From Planctomycetota bacterium (GTDB taxonomy: Bacteria > Planctomycetota > Planctomycetia > Gemmatales > Gemmataceae), in NCBI GenBank assembly GCA_029777335.1, contig JAKOSN010000073.1, positions 24,195 through 88,194 on the forward strand: 64,000 nt of DNA. Direction: 5' to 3'. Position 1 is the stretch's first letter. Every line of letters starts with the position of its first letter. The position numbers and the translations under genes were made by a program. Below the pieces are notes generated by a model, which saw only the letters and a list, made by a program, of their open reading frames with translations, searched no databases and was not told the origin of the DNA. This document shows, one piece after another, positions 9,159 through 18,952 of this stretch.

Positions 9159-10529
9159 ATGAGTCGGCAGAGAGATCGGCGACAGTTTCTCCAGGCGAGC
9201 GGCCTGGCGGGCGTTGGCTTCTGGGCAGCGGGTGGTGTTGCCCTCGCGGCGGACCAGCCCAAGGTGGCCAGGGCTGCGAGCGAAAAGCTGAACGTGGCCT
9301 TCGTTGGCGTGGGCGGCATGGGCGGAGGCAATCTGGACAGCATCGCCGGGCTGGGCGAGAACGTGGTGGCCCTGTGCGACATTGACGATGTTCGCCTCAA
9401 TGCGGCGGCGAACAAGCATCGCAAAGCCAAGAAATACAACGATTTCCGCAAGATGCTGGATGAGCAGAAGGATATCGACGCCGTCGTCGTCAGCACTCCC
9501 GACCACTGCCATGCCGTGGCGGCCATGCGCGCCCTGAAGATGGGCAAGCACGTCTATTGCGAAAAACCGTTGACCTACTCCATCTACGAAGCGCGTCAGA
9601 TGCGGTTGACCGCTGCCGAGAAGAAGGTGGCAACCTGCATGGGCAATCGCGGGACCGCCACCAATGGCTTCCGCGCCGGCGTCGAACTCCTCCACTCGGG
9701 CGTGATTGGCCCGGTGCGCGAGGTCCACGTGTGGACGGATCGGCCCAGCCGCTACTGGAAGCAAGGGATGGATCGCCCCAAGGACACTCCCAAGGTGCCC
9801 AGCACGGTGCACTGGAATCTGTGGCTTGGGCCGGCGCCCGAACGTCCCTACAACCCGATTTATCATCCATTCGCCTGGCGCGGCTGGCAGGATTTTGGCA
9901 CGGGCGCCCTGGGCGACATGGCCTGCCACACCTGCAACCTCGCGTACATGGGGCTAAAGCTCGGCTTCCCCAACAGCGCCGTGGCGGTTTCCTCGCCGAT
10001 GAACAAGGAAACCTACCCGCTGTGGTCCACCATCAACTTCACCTTCCCCGAACGGAGCAAGGAGTTCCCCGCCGTCAAGTTGACGTGGTACGACGGCATC
10101 AAGGACGGCAAGCAGAACCTGCCGCCGGAAGAGGTCTTGAAGGGGCTCAAGCTCCCCGGTCAGGGCAAGCTCTTCAGCGGTTCGCTCCTCATCGGAGACA
10201 AGGGCATCCTCTACTCTCCGAACGACTACGGTGAACGGTACGACATCCTCACCAAGGATCGCGAAAAATTGTCGTTTAACAAGCCAGAAGCAACTCTGCC
10301 GCGCGTCCCCAGCCAGTACGCCGACTGGGTCAACGCCTGCAAGGGCGGCCGTCCCGCGCTGGCCAACTTCAACTACGCCGGCATGCTCACCGAAACGATC
10401 TTGCTGGGCAATGTCGCACTGCGCGCGGGCAAGAAGATTGAGTGGAACGGCGAGGAGATGAAGTCCACCAACGGCGTGAATGTCGCCGCGCTGGTGCAGC
10501 GCGAATACCGCAAGGGCTGGTCCCTGTAA
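9159..10529 (+). CDS. Tat-exported Gfo/Idh/MocA family oxidoreductase
   Basis: 456 residues. The Tat signal is RRQFLQASGLAG, followed by a NAD(P)-binding Rossmann fold (VAFVGVGGMGGGN), the STPDHCHA strand, and the family signature EKPLTYS in which the Lys is the conserved catalytic/cofactor residue. The C-terminal half (GNRGTATNGFRAG, HWNLWLGPAPERPYNP, GDMACHTCNL) is the dimerisation/substrate half typical of the large planctomycete group of exported Gfo/Idh proteins. The substrate is probably a sugar derivative, unknown here. AAGGAG sits 9 bases before the ATG. The strong hairpin at 10555 terminates this unit. Confidence 0.9.
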   Translation: MSRQRDRRQFLQASGLAGVGFWAAGGVALAADQPKVARAASEKLNVAFVGVGGMGGGNLDSIAGLGENVVALCDIDDVRLNAAANKHRKAKKYNDFRKMLDEQKDIDAVVVSTPDHCHAVAAMRALKMGKHVYCEKPLTYSIYEARQMRLTAAEKKVATCMGNRGTATNGFRAGVELLHSGVIGPVREVHVWTDRPSRYWKQGMDRPKDTPKVPSTVHWNLWLGPAPERPYNPIYHPFAWRGWQDFGTGALGDMACHTCNLAYMGLKLGFPNSAVAVSSPMNKETYPLWSTINFTFPERSKEFPAVKLTWYDGIKDGKQNLPPEEVLKGLKLPGQGKLFSGSLLIGDKGILYSPNDYGERYDILTKDREKLSFNKPEATLPRVPSQYADWVNACKGGRPALANFNYAGMLTETILLGNVALRAGKKIEWNGEEMKSTNGVNVAALVQREYRKGWSL

Positions 10530-10554
10530 GGGCGATCGGTTCGATTATCTCTCC

Positions 10555-10594
10555 ACGGGGGAGCCGGGTTCGATCCTGGCTCCCCCGTTCATTT
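10555..10594 (+). terminator. Intrinsic terminator after the Gfo/Idh gene
   Basis: ACGGGGGAGCC pairs perfectly with GGCTCCCCCGT around a 12-base loop (11-bp stem), followed by TCATTTT. It lies 25 bp after the oxidoreductase stop codon and is the only strong hairpin in the 206-bp gap before the HAD gene. Confidence 0.8.
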
Positions 10595-10735
10595 TCCGGG
10601 ACGGTGAGGGGCGTCCTCCCCAGGCCGGAGTTGTCATCCCGGCCTTGTCATCCCGGCCTGGCCCCGGCTACCCTGGCTGAAGGAGGGGAGGCGGAACCCC
10701 CTTGCGAGTTGTTCCCCGGTTCGTAGAAGGATGAT

Positions 10736-11341
10736 ATGGACCTCACCACCCTCATTCTGGATTTTGGTAACGTCGTGGGCTTCTTCAGCCACGGTCGTGC
10801 CGTCGAGGCGTTGGCGCCCCATGCCCGCGTGTCCCCTGAACAGCTGCATCAGGTGTTACACACCGGACCGCTTGCCGAGGCTTACGAGGTGGGGGAGGTG
10901 AGCAGCGAGGAATTCTTGCGCGCCGCTCAGCACGAATGCGGCATCGCCTGCTCGCTGGAAGCGATGGCCGAGAAGTATGCGAACATCTTCTGGTTCAACA
11001 AGGAAGTGATCACCCAGTTACCCGAGGCGGCCCGACGCTTTCGCCTCTTCCTGTTGAGTAACACCAACGAGTTGCACGCGCGACGGTTTTTGCAGCAGTT
11101 TGCCGAACCGCTCCGCCACTTTGACCACCTGATACTATCCCACGAGGTGGGCGCACGCAAACCTCACGCCGCCATCTACGAGCACGCCTTGCGGCGGTCC
11201 AACTGTCCTCCTGAACAGATCCTTTTTATCGACGATCTCCCCGCCAACGTCCAGGGGGCCCAGCAGCTGGGCTGGCGCGGCATCGTTTACAAGCCTGGCA
11301 CCCTTTTGCAGCAATTGCGCGAGTTTGGCATCGGCTTCTGA
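10736..11341 (+). CDS. HAD-superfamily hydrolase
   Basis: 201 residues, length and motifs of the HAD-IA subgroup (YihX-like). Motif I is LDFGNVVG, with the nucleophile Asp in the DFGNV form rather than DxDxT; motif II is LLSNTN; motif III Lys is in [10 protein letters not shown]; motif IV is [11 protein letters not shown]. The substrate is probably a small phosphate ester, but unknown. AAGGA precedes the ATG by about 5 bases. It ends 17 bp before glyA, so the two are likely transcribed together. Confidence 0.9.
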   Translation: MDLTTLILDFGNVVGFFSHGRAVEALAPHARVSPEQLHQVLHTGPLAEAYEVGEVSSEEFLRAAQHECGIACSLEAMAEKYANIFWFNKEVITQLPEAARRFRLFLLSNTNELHARRFLQQFAEPLRHFDHLILSHEVGARKPHAAIYEHALRRSNCPPEQILFIDDLPANVQGAQQLGWRGIVYKPGTLLQQLREFGIGF

Positions 11342-11358
11342 AACCAGGGAGATTCACC

Positions 11359-12603
11359 ATGGGGTCAATTCGCGAGCAAGATCCGGAAGTATGGCAAGCC
11401 ATTGATGCCGAACGCCTCCGGCAACAGGATGGGCTGGAGATGATCGCCTCGGAGAACTACACCAGCCCCGCCGTGCTGGCCGCCACCGGCAGTGTGCTGA
11501 CCAACAAGTACGCCGAGGGATATCCCGGCCGGCGCTACTACGGGGGCTGTGAACACGTTGATACCGTTGAGCGCCTGGCGATTGAGCGGGGGAAACAACT
11601 CTTTGGCGCCGAGCACGCCAACGTACAACCGCACGCCGGGGCGCAGGCCAACATGGCGGTCTACTTCGCCTGCCTGGAACCGGGCGACACCATGCTCGCC
11701 ATGAATCTCTCGCACGGAGGCCATCTCACCCACGGGATGCATCTGAATTTTAGCGGAAAACTCTACAAGGTGGTGCACTACGGCGTCCAGCGCGAGACCG
11801 AAACGATCGACTTTGACCAGGTGGCGCAACTGGCACGGGAACATCGGCCGAAATTAATCGTGGCCGGAGCAAGTGCCTACCCTCGTGAGATCGATTTTGT
11901 GCGCTTTGCCGAGATCGCTCGGGAAACCAAGGCTCTCTTCATGGTCGACATGGCCCACATCGCCGGACTGGTGGCGGGCGATCAACACATGAACCCGGTG
12001 CCCTGGGCGGACTTTGTCACCTCCACAGCGCACAAGACCTTGCGCGGGCCGCGCAGTGGCTTTATCCTGTGCAAAAAAGACTGGGCGGCCAAGGTCAACC
12101 AGGCGGTCTTCCCAGGCATGCAGGGGGGACCGCTGATGCATGTGATCGCCGCCAAGGCCCTCGCGTTTGGCGAAGCGCTCCAGCCGCATTTCAAGGCGTA
12201 TGCTGCCCAGATTGTCGCCAACGCGCGCACCGTCGCTCATGAGCTTACGCGGCGCAGTTTCCGACTGGTGAGCGGGGGGACCGACAATCATCTTCTGCTG
12301 GTCGATGTCAATGCCCGCGGATTGAGCGGCAAGATCGCCGAGAAGGCCCTCGACGAAGCGGGGATCACCGTCAATCGCAACACCATCCCCTTCGAGCAAC
12401 GCTCTCCGCTCGACCCGTCGGGGATTCGCATTGGCACCCCGGCTCTGACCACGCGCGGCATGTGCGAGTCGGAAATGCACGCGATCGGCAGCTGGATCGC
12501 CGACGTGCTGACCAACCCGGACGACAAGGCGCTGCTGCAACGCGTCCGGGGGCAGGTACGAGAATTGTGCAAGCAATTCCCTGCCCCGGCCAATCTTCAG
12601 TGA
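11359..12603 (+). CDS. glyA: Serine hydroxymethyltransferase
   Basis: 414 residues, the usual bacterial length. This PLP enzyme interconverts serine and glycine and charges tetrahydrofolate with a one-carbon unit. Seen: [57 protein letters not shown] and the PLP-lysine motif [12 protein letters not shown], all family hallmarks. The start has GGGAGA 7 bases upstream. It follows the HAD gene closely. Confidence 0.97.
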   Translation: MGSIREQDPEVWQAIDAERLRQQDGLEMIASENYTSPAVLAATGSVLTNKYAEGYPGRRYYGGCEHVDTVERLAIERGKQLFGAEHANVQPHAGAQANMAVYFACLEPGDTMLAMNLSHGGHLTHGMHLNFSGKLYKVVHYGVQRETETIDFDQVAQLAREHRPKLIVAGASAYPREIDFVRFAEIARETKALFMVDMAHIAGLVAGDQHMNPVPWADFVTSTAHKTLRGPRSGFILCKKDWAAKVNQAVFPGMQGGPLMHVIAAKALAFGEALQPHFKAYAAQIVANARTVAHELTRRSFRLVSGGTDNHLLLVDVNARGLSGKIAEKALDEAGITVNRNTIPFEQRSPLDPSGIRIGTPALTTRGMCESEMHAIGSWIADVLTNPDDKALLQRVRGQVRELCKQFPAPANLQ

Positions 12604-12646
12604 CATCTGGATATCACTGAGTTCATCCGGAGACGTCTGTCGACAC

Positions 12647-12721
12647 GAGGTGATGCAATCATCGGGAAGACACCGGCACAACTCCTCGACCCGGTGGTTT
12701 TCACGATGTCTGCATCACCTC
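12647..12721. repeat. Nested inverted repeat between convergent genes
   Basis: GAGGTGATGCA at 12647-12657 is matched by its exact complement TGCATCACCTC at 12711-12721, and inside it CACCGG (about 12671) pairs with CCGGTG (about 12691). It sits between the glyA stop and the stop of the opposing 93-residue gene, the position expected of a bidirectional terminator, but there is no T tract. Confidence 0.5.
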
Positions 12722-12757
12722 GGTGCCCTCAAGGGATCTTGTTTATCGCTCCCAGGG

Positions 12758-13039
12758 TTACTCTTCCTCGTCGGTGGGAACCGCACGCCATTCCCGCAGG
12801 ATTCGTTCGACCTGGTTGACATCCTCATCACTGACTCCCTCACGGCGACGATAGCGCCGTTTGAGACTGTCGAGGACGTATTCCCACATCGCTCGCGTCG
12901 GGTTAAGTCCCCGGGTCCACTCCCCGCGGCGCTGCATCTTCCACTTGAAACGCCACTCTCCACCCCATTTCTCAGCACAGAGAAAGCGGCGCTCCCCTGT
13001 CTCGGGATGCTCGTCGGTCCACTTGATTTCGATCGTCAT
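12758..13039 (-). CDS. Small acidic hypothetical protein coupled to pseudouridine synthase
   Basis: 93 residues, rich in Trp, Arg and Glu (IKWTDEHPETGERRFLCAEK; WRFKWKMQRRGEW). No family recognised. It looks like a real gene because its ATG overlaps the stop of the pseudouridine synthase gene (ATGA, 13036-13039), the typical arrangement for translational coupling, and its composition is protein-like throughout with a TDEEE tail. The aromatic/basic strands could suit a small RNA-binding or beta-sheet protein; that is a guess. Confidence 0.65.
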   Translation of the reverse strand: MTIEIKWTDEHPETGERRFLCAEKWGGEWRFKWKMQRRGEWTRGLNPTRAMWEYVLDSLKRRYRRREGVSDEDVNQVERILREWRAVPTDEEE

Positions 13040-14013
13040 TGCCGGGTTCCTTCGCCAGCGCGCAGCTGTTGCAGAAAGGTTGCCAGATCGTCAGGCAAGG
13101 GCATCGTCCAGTGCAGCGTGGCTCCCGTCACCGGATGCGCGAAGCCGAGTTCGGCCGCATGCAGCGCCAGCCGCGGAGCTCCACTTTCGTCGGCGAGAAT
13201 TTCCCCTTGCGGATCGCGATTGTAGACCTTTTCCCCACACACGGGGTGTCCCAGTTCCGCGAGATGAATGCGAATCTGATGGGTGCGCCCTGTTTCCAGA
13301 CGACACCTCAGAAGTGTGTAACCAGGCAAGTCCTCGACCACATCGACGTGGGTGATTGCTTCCTTCCCCTCCTGTTCGCTCTCGGTGCTGCCTCGGCGCC
13401 CATCGCCCCGGTCGCGTACCAGGCGTGTCGCAATGGTCTGGCTTGGAATCCGACCGGGGACCAGGGCCAGGTAACACCGGATGACGGTGTGCGCATGAAA
13501 CTGCTTGCCGAGGCCGCGTTCAGCGGGTACGGTGCGGGCAAAGACCACCAGACCACTTGTCTCCTTGTCCAGCCGATGCACGACGCGCAGACGCGGCAAG
13601 GGGCCCTTGATCAACTTTCCCTCCTGACGGCGAATCAGGGGCGGCACCAGATCCTCCAGCGTGGGCGAGAGCGCCTTGCGCCGCGAGGTCCAATCGCGTT
13701 CGAGCGGATGGCGCACCGTACAGATTCCGCTGGGCTTTTCGACGACCACCACATGCTCGTCGAGATGGCGGACCACAACGGTTTCGTCCGTGCGTGGGCG
13801 TGGAGCCGGCCGCGCCAGGAGCACGATCGTCTCTCCCTGGTGAACCCGACGGCTGGGGTCCAGGCAGAGATCTGCGCCAATCTTGATTTGCCGAGTTTCA
13901 ACGGTCCGGCGCACCTGACTCCACGACTGCCCCGGCAAGAGTTGCCGGAGCAGGGCGGCAAGGGTAAGGTTGTCCTGCTCGGGGGTAACGGTGTGCATCT
14001 GCACGGAACTCAT
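13036..14013 (-). CDS. RluA-family pseudouridine synthase
   Basis: 325 residues. An N-terminal S4-like RNA-binding segment (LRQLLPGQSWSQVRRTVETRQIKIG with GETIVLLAR) precedes the catalytic domain, which carries the RluA motif HRLDKETSGLVVFA (Asp is the catalytic residue), CRLETGRTHQIRIHLAELGHPVCG and VYNRDP. It isomerises uridine in rRNA or tRNA; the target cannot be assigned from sequence. An in-frame TTG further upstream exists, but the ATG at 14013 is preferred. It overlaps the small downstream gene by four bases. Confidence 0.92.
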   Translation of the reverse strand: MSSVQMHTVTPEQDNLTLAALLRQLLPGQSWSQVRRTVETRQIKIGADLCLDPSRRVHQGETIVLLARPAPRPRTDETVVVRHLDEHVVVVEKPSGICTVRHPLERDWTSRRKALSPTLEDLVPPLIRRQEGKLIKGPLPRLRVVHRLDKETSGLVVFARTVPAERGLGKQFHAHTVIRCYLALVPGRIPSQTIATRLVRDRGDGRRGSTESEQEGKEAITHVDVVEDLPGYTLLRCRLETGRTHQIRIHLAELGHPVCGEKVYNRDPQGEILADESGAPRLALHAAELGFAHPVTGATLHWTMPLPDDLATFLQQLRAGEGTRQ

Positions 14014-14043
14014 GGCCTCTCTTCTTGTTCCAGGGGGCGACAA

Positions 14044-14638
14044 CTGTGTGTGCTCCGGCAGGGAAGCGCCAGGAGACCGTTCGCTACGCCCCGCCCGCTT
14101 CGCTCTCTTTCTCCTGGTTGGTCAGACCAGTGCAACCGCGAGACGCTGTGCACATCCTGCAGAGTAAACAGTTCTAATGCCCGCGGAGGACAGGCATGTC
14201 CACAGGATCGCCGTTCGACAACCAATTCAGTATATCCGAGGATCACTTCTTGGGGATGTGACCGCCAGTCGTCAGCAACAGGGTTAATCCTCCACCTCAA
14301 CATACGTGATCCATTCGCAGCCCCTGGTCGGTATGTCGAACCAACTCCGTTGTACTGTGAACCTCCGCCGGCCAGACCCAGTCCTGGAAAGGGTGCTTCT
14401 GCACTTTGTGTCCCGGTTGGAACAGAGGGGCTCTCACACCCTCCCATCCGAGGTTGAAGTCCTTCGAGCGAAAGGACTCGTGCCGCCCCGCGTGTGCCCA
14501 GGTTTGAGCAAGGTCCTGGAGCTTGAGAGTCATCCCGAGTAGTGTCAGAGTGGACAGAGCGAGACTCAAGGGGGTCAAATCACTCAGGAGAGGTGTTCGA
14601 GTCTGACTTGTTCTGTCACCAAAAGAGGATATGTCCGA
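14044..14638. other. Intergenic region without a supported gene
   Basis: About 600 bp between the divergent pseudouridine synthase and LRR genes. I see no convincing coding region or RNA gene. Just before the LRR start there is a three-codon frame ATG-TCC-GAA-TGA whose stop overlaps the LRR ATG, possibly a chance event. Confidence 0.4.
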
Positions 14639-16654
14639 ATGACTGAACGCGACTTCCTGGCTGCAATTTGTGCGGCGCCCGAGGACGACGGAGTCCGCCT
14701 GGTCTACGCGGACTGGCTCGACGAACAGGGTGAGGCACTCCAGGCCGAATATATCCGCACGGCAGTGGAATTCTCCAAAATCAAGGACGAACAAGATTCC
14801 CGGCGGGAAGCCCTCTTCGACCGTGAACAGGAACTGGAACGGTTACACAGTGAGTCCTGGCGACAGCGTCTCGCGAGTTACCTTCCGGCACATCTGCAAA
14901 GCTGGTGCTGGTCCGATCTGCACTTTGTCCGTGGCCTGCCCAGTTCGGTCAACGCGGACTTCTCCCGGTTCGCTCGGGATGCGGACGAACTGATGCGCGT
15001 TTTCCCCATCACCAGCGCGTTCCTTCGTGTGAAGGAACCAGACGACGTTGCTTTACTGGGCTCCACCGCAGCGTTCCGTTCTTGTTCATGGTTGTCGCTG
15101 CATGCACCCCCGGAACTGGGCCACGCGGCGATCCAGGCCATCGTGACGTCGCCTCATTTGAGCCAGTTGAGATCGCTTCAATTGTTCAATCTCACGATGG
15201 GGGACGAGGGGCTCCTGGCCCTCGCCGAGGCCGCTGCTCGTTTTCCGCGCCTGGAGATGCTGGAGTTGACCCGCGCGGGAGTCACTGGAATGGGGGTTGC
15301 TGCGTTGGCTCGCAGTCCCTTGATGGCCCAGCTGCGGAGCCTCTGGTTGAGGGAGAACGCGATCGGAAGGGATGGATTGCGCGCCCTGGCCAGAGCGGAG
15401 GCGCCGCTACTCGAAGAGTTGTGGCTGCCGGGAACCCAGCTCGGCAACGTTGGGTCGATTCTGGCAAAAGCCCGGTGGCCGGCCCTGTGGAGGCTCGATC
15501 TCGATCATAGCGAACTGCACCCTTCCAGCCTGTCAGCACTGCTACGCTCAAAGTGGTTCCCTCGGCTTCGCGAATTGACCCTGCGCGGACTGGTGTTCTC
15601 CCAGGGGACCAGAGCGAGATCGAACGCTCCGCGGCCTGTAGCCTTGCGCAGTCTCTCGCTCGGATCCCCCACACTAAGCGACGCTGGACTGTTGCAGCTA
15701 CTGGAACCCTTCCAGTTTCCCGAGCTCCGTTCGCTGTGGGTCAGCGATTCCCAGATCGGAGATGCGGCGATCGCTGCCCTGACAGCGCACCCTTGTCAGC
15801 ACCTCGGTCATTTGTATCTCATGGACAATCAGATCGGCTCTGCCGGGGCCTGGCGGTTGCTTACCTCGCCGAATCTCCCGGTTTTGCGAGGCTTAAACCT
15901 CTACCGGAATCGGATAGGTACAGGTACGCTCCTCGACACGAGTGCCCCCCCAACCGAGCCTCACCTGGTCCAACTGGATATTGGGAGGAACCCGATGACC
16001 CCTGAGGTCGGGCGAGCGCTTCTGTCTCGTCCAGAGCTGGAGCGATTGGAGGAGTTGAGATTGAGTTACTCCTACCTTGGCCCCGAAGGAGGACAGATCC
16101 TGGCAGACAGCCGGTTGCCTAACACGCTCCGGAAACTGCTGGCGTGCTTCACGGGCCTGGGCGACGAAGGAGTGATTGACCTGTTGAACGCCCGATTCCT
16201 GGGAGCGCTGCTCGACCTTTCGCTCCAGGGAGTCGGTCTCAGTAGGGAAGGGCTCTCGGCTCTGGTTACGTCGGAGGAACTGGACAGCCTCTTGACACTG
16301 CGCCTGGACCGCAACCCGTTCGGTCCCGAAGGGGGCCGCTTGCTGACATCGGCCCCCTGGTTGCCGCGCCTGACCTGTCTGCATCTGTCCGACACAGCGA
16401 TCGGCGACGAGGGAGTGACCGCGCTCGCCAGATGTCCGAACGTACGCCGACTTGGATTCCTGGGTCTAAATGCAGTCGGATTGACACCCGTGGGCGCCCG
16501 CGCCTTGCTGGAATCCCCCTACTTCTCGCGGGACATGCACCTCCACCTGGCCGAGAACGCGCCGGAGGTTCAGGACGAACTGGGCACGGCTCTCGCCGCA
16601 CGATTCGCTGAGGTAGACTACAAGCGGCACCCTCACGTGGACATGGCCTGGTAA
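14639..16654 (+). CDS. TIGR02996-domain leucine-rich repeat protein
   Basis: 671 residues with no signal peptide, so cytoplasmic. The first 50 residues are the Gemmata-type repeat-companion domain: FLAAICAAPEDDGVRLVYAD then WLDEQGEALQAEYIRTAVEF. The rest is built from ribonuclease-inhibitor-like LRR units (for example LEMLELTRAGVTGMGVAALA, LRSLWLRENAIGRDGLRALA, LTCLHLSDTAIGDEGVTALA) spaced 24-30 residues. Such proteins are expanded in Gemmataceae and are of unknown function; a protein-interaction role is likely. GAGGA lies 9 bases before the ATG. Confidence 0.85.
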   Translation: MTERDFLAAICAAPEDDGVRLVYADWLDEQGEALQAEYIRTAVEFSKIKDEQDSRREALFDREQELERLHSESWRQRLASYLPAHLQSWCWSDLHFVRGLPSSVNADFSRFARDADELMRVFPITSAFLRVKEPDDVALLGSTAAFRSCSWLSLHAPPELGHAAIQAIVTSPHLSQLRSLQLFNLTMGDEGLLALAEAAARFPRLEMLELTRAGVTGMGVAALARSPLMAQLRSLWLRENAIGRDGLRALARAEAPLLEELWLPGTQLGNVGSILAKARWPALWRLDLDHSELHPSSLSALLRSKWFPRLRELTLRGLVFSQGTRARSNAPRPVALRSLSLGSPTLSDAGLLQLLEPFQFPELRSLWVSDSQIGDAAIAALTAHPCQHLGHLYLMDNQIGSAGAWRLLTSPNLPVLRGLNLYRNRIGTGTLLDTSAPPTEPHLVQLDIGRNPMTPEVGRALLSRPELERLEELRLSYSYLGPEGGQILADSRLPNTLRKLLACFTGLGDEGVIDLLNARFLGALLDLSLQGVGLSREGLSALVTSEELDSLLTLRLDRNPFGPEGGRLLTSAPWLPRLTCLHLSDTAIGDEGVTALARCPNVRRLGFLGLNAVGLTPVGARALLESPYFSRDMHLHLAENAPEVQDELGTALAARFAEVDYKRHPHVDMAW

Positions 16655-16977
16655 CAAAGGAGATAGGAGGTCCCTCCTGGATCGATTTAAAGCCCCTCTT
16701 CCAGATCGAGGGGTCACGTTGAGCGAGAGGGTTTCTTTTGCACCTCACAGAATTTCTGGGTATTAAGGAGGTGCGCACTTTCCCACTTTCACAATGGGGA
16801 CAGTCGCGATGGAGTGTGAACTGTGCGAGCGAGCGGTTGAATTAACCGCGACATCCCCAACCACCCCGTTCAAGACACCCCGGTAGGGGAAGGATCACTG
16901 ATGGCGTGACGGACTCCGTTCGGATAGCATGACGGAACCAGCGCCGCCGGGGGCGCTTCTCTCCAGGAGACGGAATC
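16655..16977. other. Intergenic region between the two LRR genes
   Basis: 322 bp with no supported gene or RNA. It must carry the promoter of the second LRR gene, but I cannot assign -35/-10 elements. Confidence 0.4.
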
Positions 16978-18552
16978 ATGCGACACGGCTTGGTGGTTCT
17001 TTTGGTGTGGTCGATCACGGCTCTCGGCTTGCGCGCCGATGAAGAGACGGCGGTCATGGCGATCCAGAAGATCGGCGGCATGGTCATCCGCGATGGGAAG
17101 AAACCAGGGAAACCTGTCACCCAAGTGATTCTCAACGGTGCCAGAGCGACAGACGCCGTCATGAAAGAGTTGCACAACTTCCCTCAACTCACCTGGCTCC
17201 ACCTCGGCAACGCACGCGTGACCGACGAGGGCCTGAAGGAACTGCGCAATCTCCCTGAACTCACCACGCTCCATCTCCATGTCACGCCAGTGACGGACGA
17301 AGGAATGAAGGAACTAAAAACTCTCAGCAAGCTCAAAACGCTGGGTCTCTTTGGGACCAGGATCACGGATGCAGCACTAAAAGAATTGAAAGCAATCCCG
17401 CAGTTAACCACGCTCAATCTAACGAGCACCAAGATAACGGATGCCGGGCTGAAAGAGGTGAAGGAGATGAAACACCTCTCCTCACTCAGTCTGACCAACA
17501 CGAAGGTCACCGATTCCGGCCTCAAGGAATTGAAGGATCTTGAACATCTCAGCACACTCTACCTCAGCGGTACGAAAGTGACGGACGCAGGAATCAGGGA
17601 GCTAAGGGATTTCAAACAGCTCACCATACTGGGGCTGGGCCGAAACCAGATCACGGACGCGGGGATGAAGGAACTTAATCACCTCAAACAGCTCACCTCG
17701 CTGGATGTCGCGGAAACAAAGATCACAGATGCTGGACTAAAAGAATTAAGTGATCTTCAACAACTCACCACGCTCTACTTTTTCCAAACAGCGGTGACGG
17801 CTGAAGGATTGAAGGAACTCAAAGCTCTCAAGCATCTCACCTCGATCTTTCCTCCAGATTCGGCCTTGACCGACGAGGGTCTGCACTCCCTCGCCGAGAT
17901 CGGTCTATTGCACGCGCTCGATCGGGCAAGCGGAGTCCCTGGAAAACGCCCCACGAACGACGCCGAGGTGCATTCATTCTCGCTGGCTGGTGCGAAAGTG
18001 ACCGATGCAGCATTGAAGGAACTGAAAGTTTTCAAACAACTCACCACGCTCGATCTTCGCAACACCAGAGTGACACCCGCCGGTTTGAAGAACCTCAACG
18101 GTCTCAAGATGCTGAATCATGTGCAGCTTTCTCCCTCCGTGTTGACCGATGAAACCCTGCATAACATGGCAGAGATCGGTCTGCTCCACACCCTGGACAT
18201 GGCACAGGGAGTCGGTGGAAATCGTCCGAGTGATGCCGCCACCGTTTACACGGTGTCTCTGAACAGAGCGAAAGTGACCGATGCCGGGTTGAAGGAATTG
18301 AAGGTGTTCACGCAACTCCGAACTCTGGACCTCGGCAACACCGCCGTGACGGACACGGGGCTGAAGGAACTGAAAGAATTCAAGCAACTGAGCACATTGA
18401 TCCTGACTCGAACACCGATCACGGATGCCGGATTGAGCGCGTTGAAAGACATTCCAACGCTCAACCTCGTGAGCCTGAGTGGAACCAAGGTGACAAAAGA
18501 ACGGGTGGCACAATTGGCAAAAGAGATGCCTAAGCTCCGTATTGTTCGGTAA
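16978..18552 (+). CDS. Exported leucine-rich repeat protein
   Basis: 524 residues. Signal peptide (GLVVLLVWSITALGLRA) followed by about 17 regular LRR units of about 24 residues with the consensus VTDxGLKELKxLxxLxxLxL (e.g. TKVTDSGLKELKDLEHLSTL). The repeats are interrupted near residues 285-320 and 375-410 by two homologous non-LRR inserts (SALTDEGLHSLAEIGLLHAL and SVLTDETLHNMAEIGLLHTL), showing block duplication of repeats plus insert. Typical planctomycete surface/periplasmic LRR; ligand unknown. GGAG 8 bases upstream supports the start. Confidence 0.88.
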   Translation: MRHGLVVLLVWSITALGLRADEETAVMAIQKIGGMVIRDGKKPGKPVTQVILNGARATDAVMKELHNFPQLTWLHLGNARVTDEGLKELRNLPELTTLHLHVTPVTDEGMKELKTLSKLKTLGLFGTRITDAALKELKAIPQLTTLNLTSTKITDAGLKEVKEMKHLSSLSLTNTKVTDSGLKELKDLEHLSTLYLSGTKVTDAGIRELRDFKQLTILGLGRNQITDAGMKELNHLKQLTSLDVAETKITDAGLKELSDLQQLTTLYFFQTAVTAEGLKELKALKHLTSIFPPDSALTDEGLHSLAEIGLLHALDRASGVPGKRPTNDAEVHSFSLAGAKVTDAALKELKVFKQLTTLDLRNTRVTPAGLKNLNGLKMLNHVQLSPSVLTDETLHNMAEIGLLHTLDMAQGVGGNRPSDAATVYTVSLNRAKVTDAGLKELKVFTQLRTLDLGNTAVTDTGLKELKEFKQLSTLILTRTPITDAGLSALKDIPTLNLVSLSGTKVTKERVAQLAKEMPKLRIVR

Positions 18553-18952
18553 CGATTACTCCGTGGACAGGCACGCGTGGAAGCGCGTCGGGAGCAACGC
18601 CTGTTTCGGCGCGCTTCCAGCATGCACGCCCTGTCTTCTGGAACAATCCTGGTTTCAACTTCTCCCCTTTTCTCTCGCTGCAACATTCTGTGGGAAGATT
18701 CGTTGCAACGGTTCACTGCGGGGAGTAGCCTCATTTGCTGGGGCGGCATGGTATTTCGCGCAGGGTTCGCGTCGACCAGGGGAAGTCGCTTGTTTGGCAT
18801 TTCTTCACTGGTGCGAAAGTCAAGCGCTGGCGTGATTCATACGATGACGCCCAGGATGAACGTTCAGGAGCGAGTCGCGGCGAACCGCACTGGACTCACT
18901 CTCCAGGAGAAGTGATCCAGCGACTGGTCCGATCGCGAAAGTTATCCACACA
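18553..18952. other. Intergenic region without a supported gene
   Basis: 400 bp after the LRR gene. The frames here do not look like protein and no RNA gene is evident. Confidence 0.4.

Noticed and set aside
10555..10594. A GGGTTCGATCC word that looks like a tRNA T-arm
   Set aside because: The 5-bp T stem does not pair properly and no anticodon or D arm lies upstream; the 11-bp perfect hairpin explains the sequence as a terminator.
10627..10665. Direct repeat of a TTGTCATCCCGGCC word before the HAD gene
   Set aside because: Two short copies in GC-rich spacer; no further structure to make it a mobile element or operator.
14297..14794. Minus-strand frame overlapping the start of the TIGR02996 LRR gene
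   Set aside because: It overlaps a well-supported gene, and has no motif or ribosome site.
18577..18915. Possible 112-residue gene after the exported LRR gene
   Set aside because: Composition is not protein-like, there is no ribosome site, and no homologous motif is visible.
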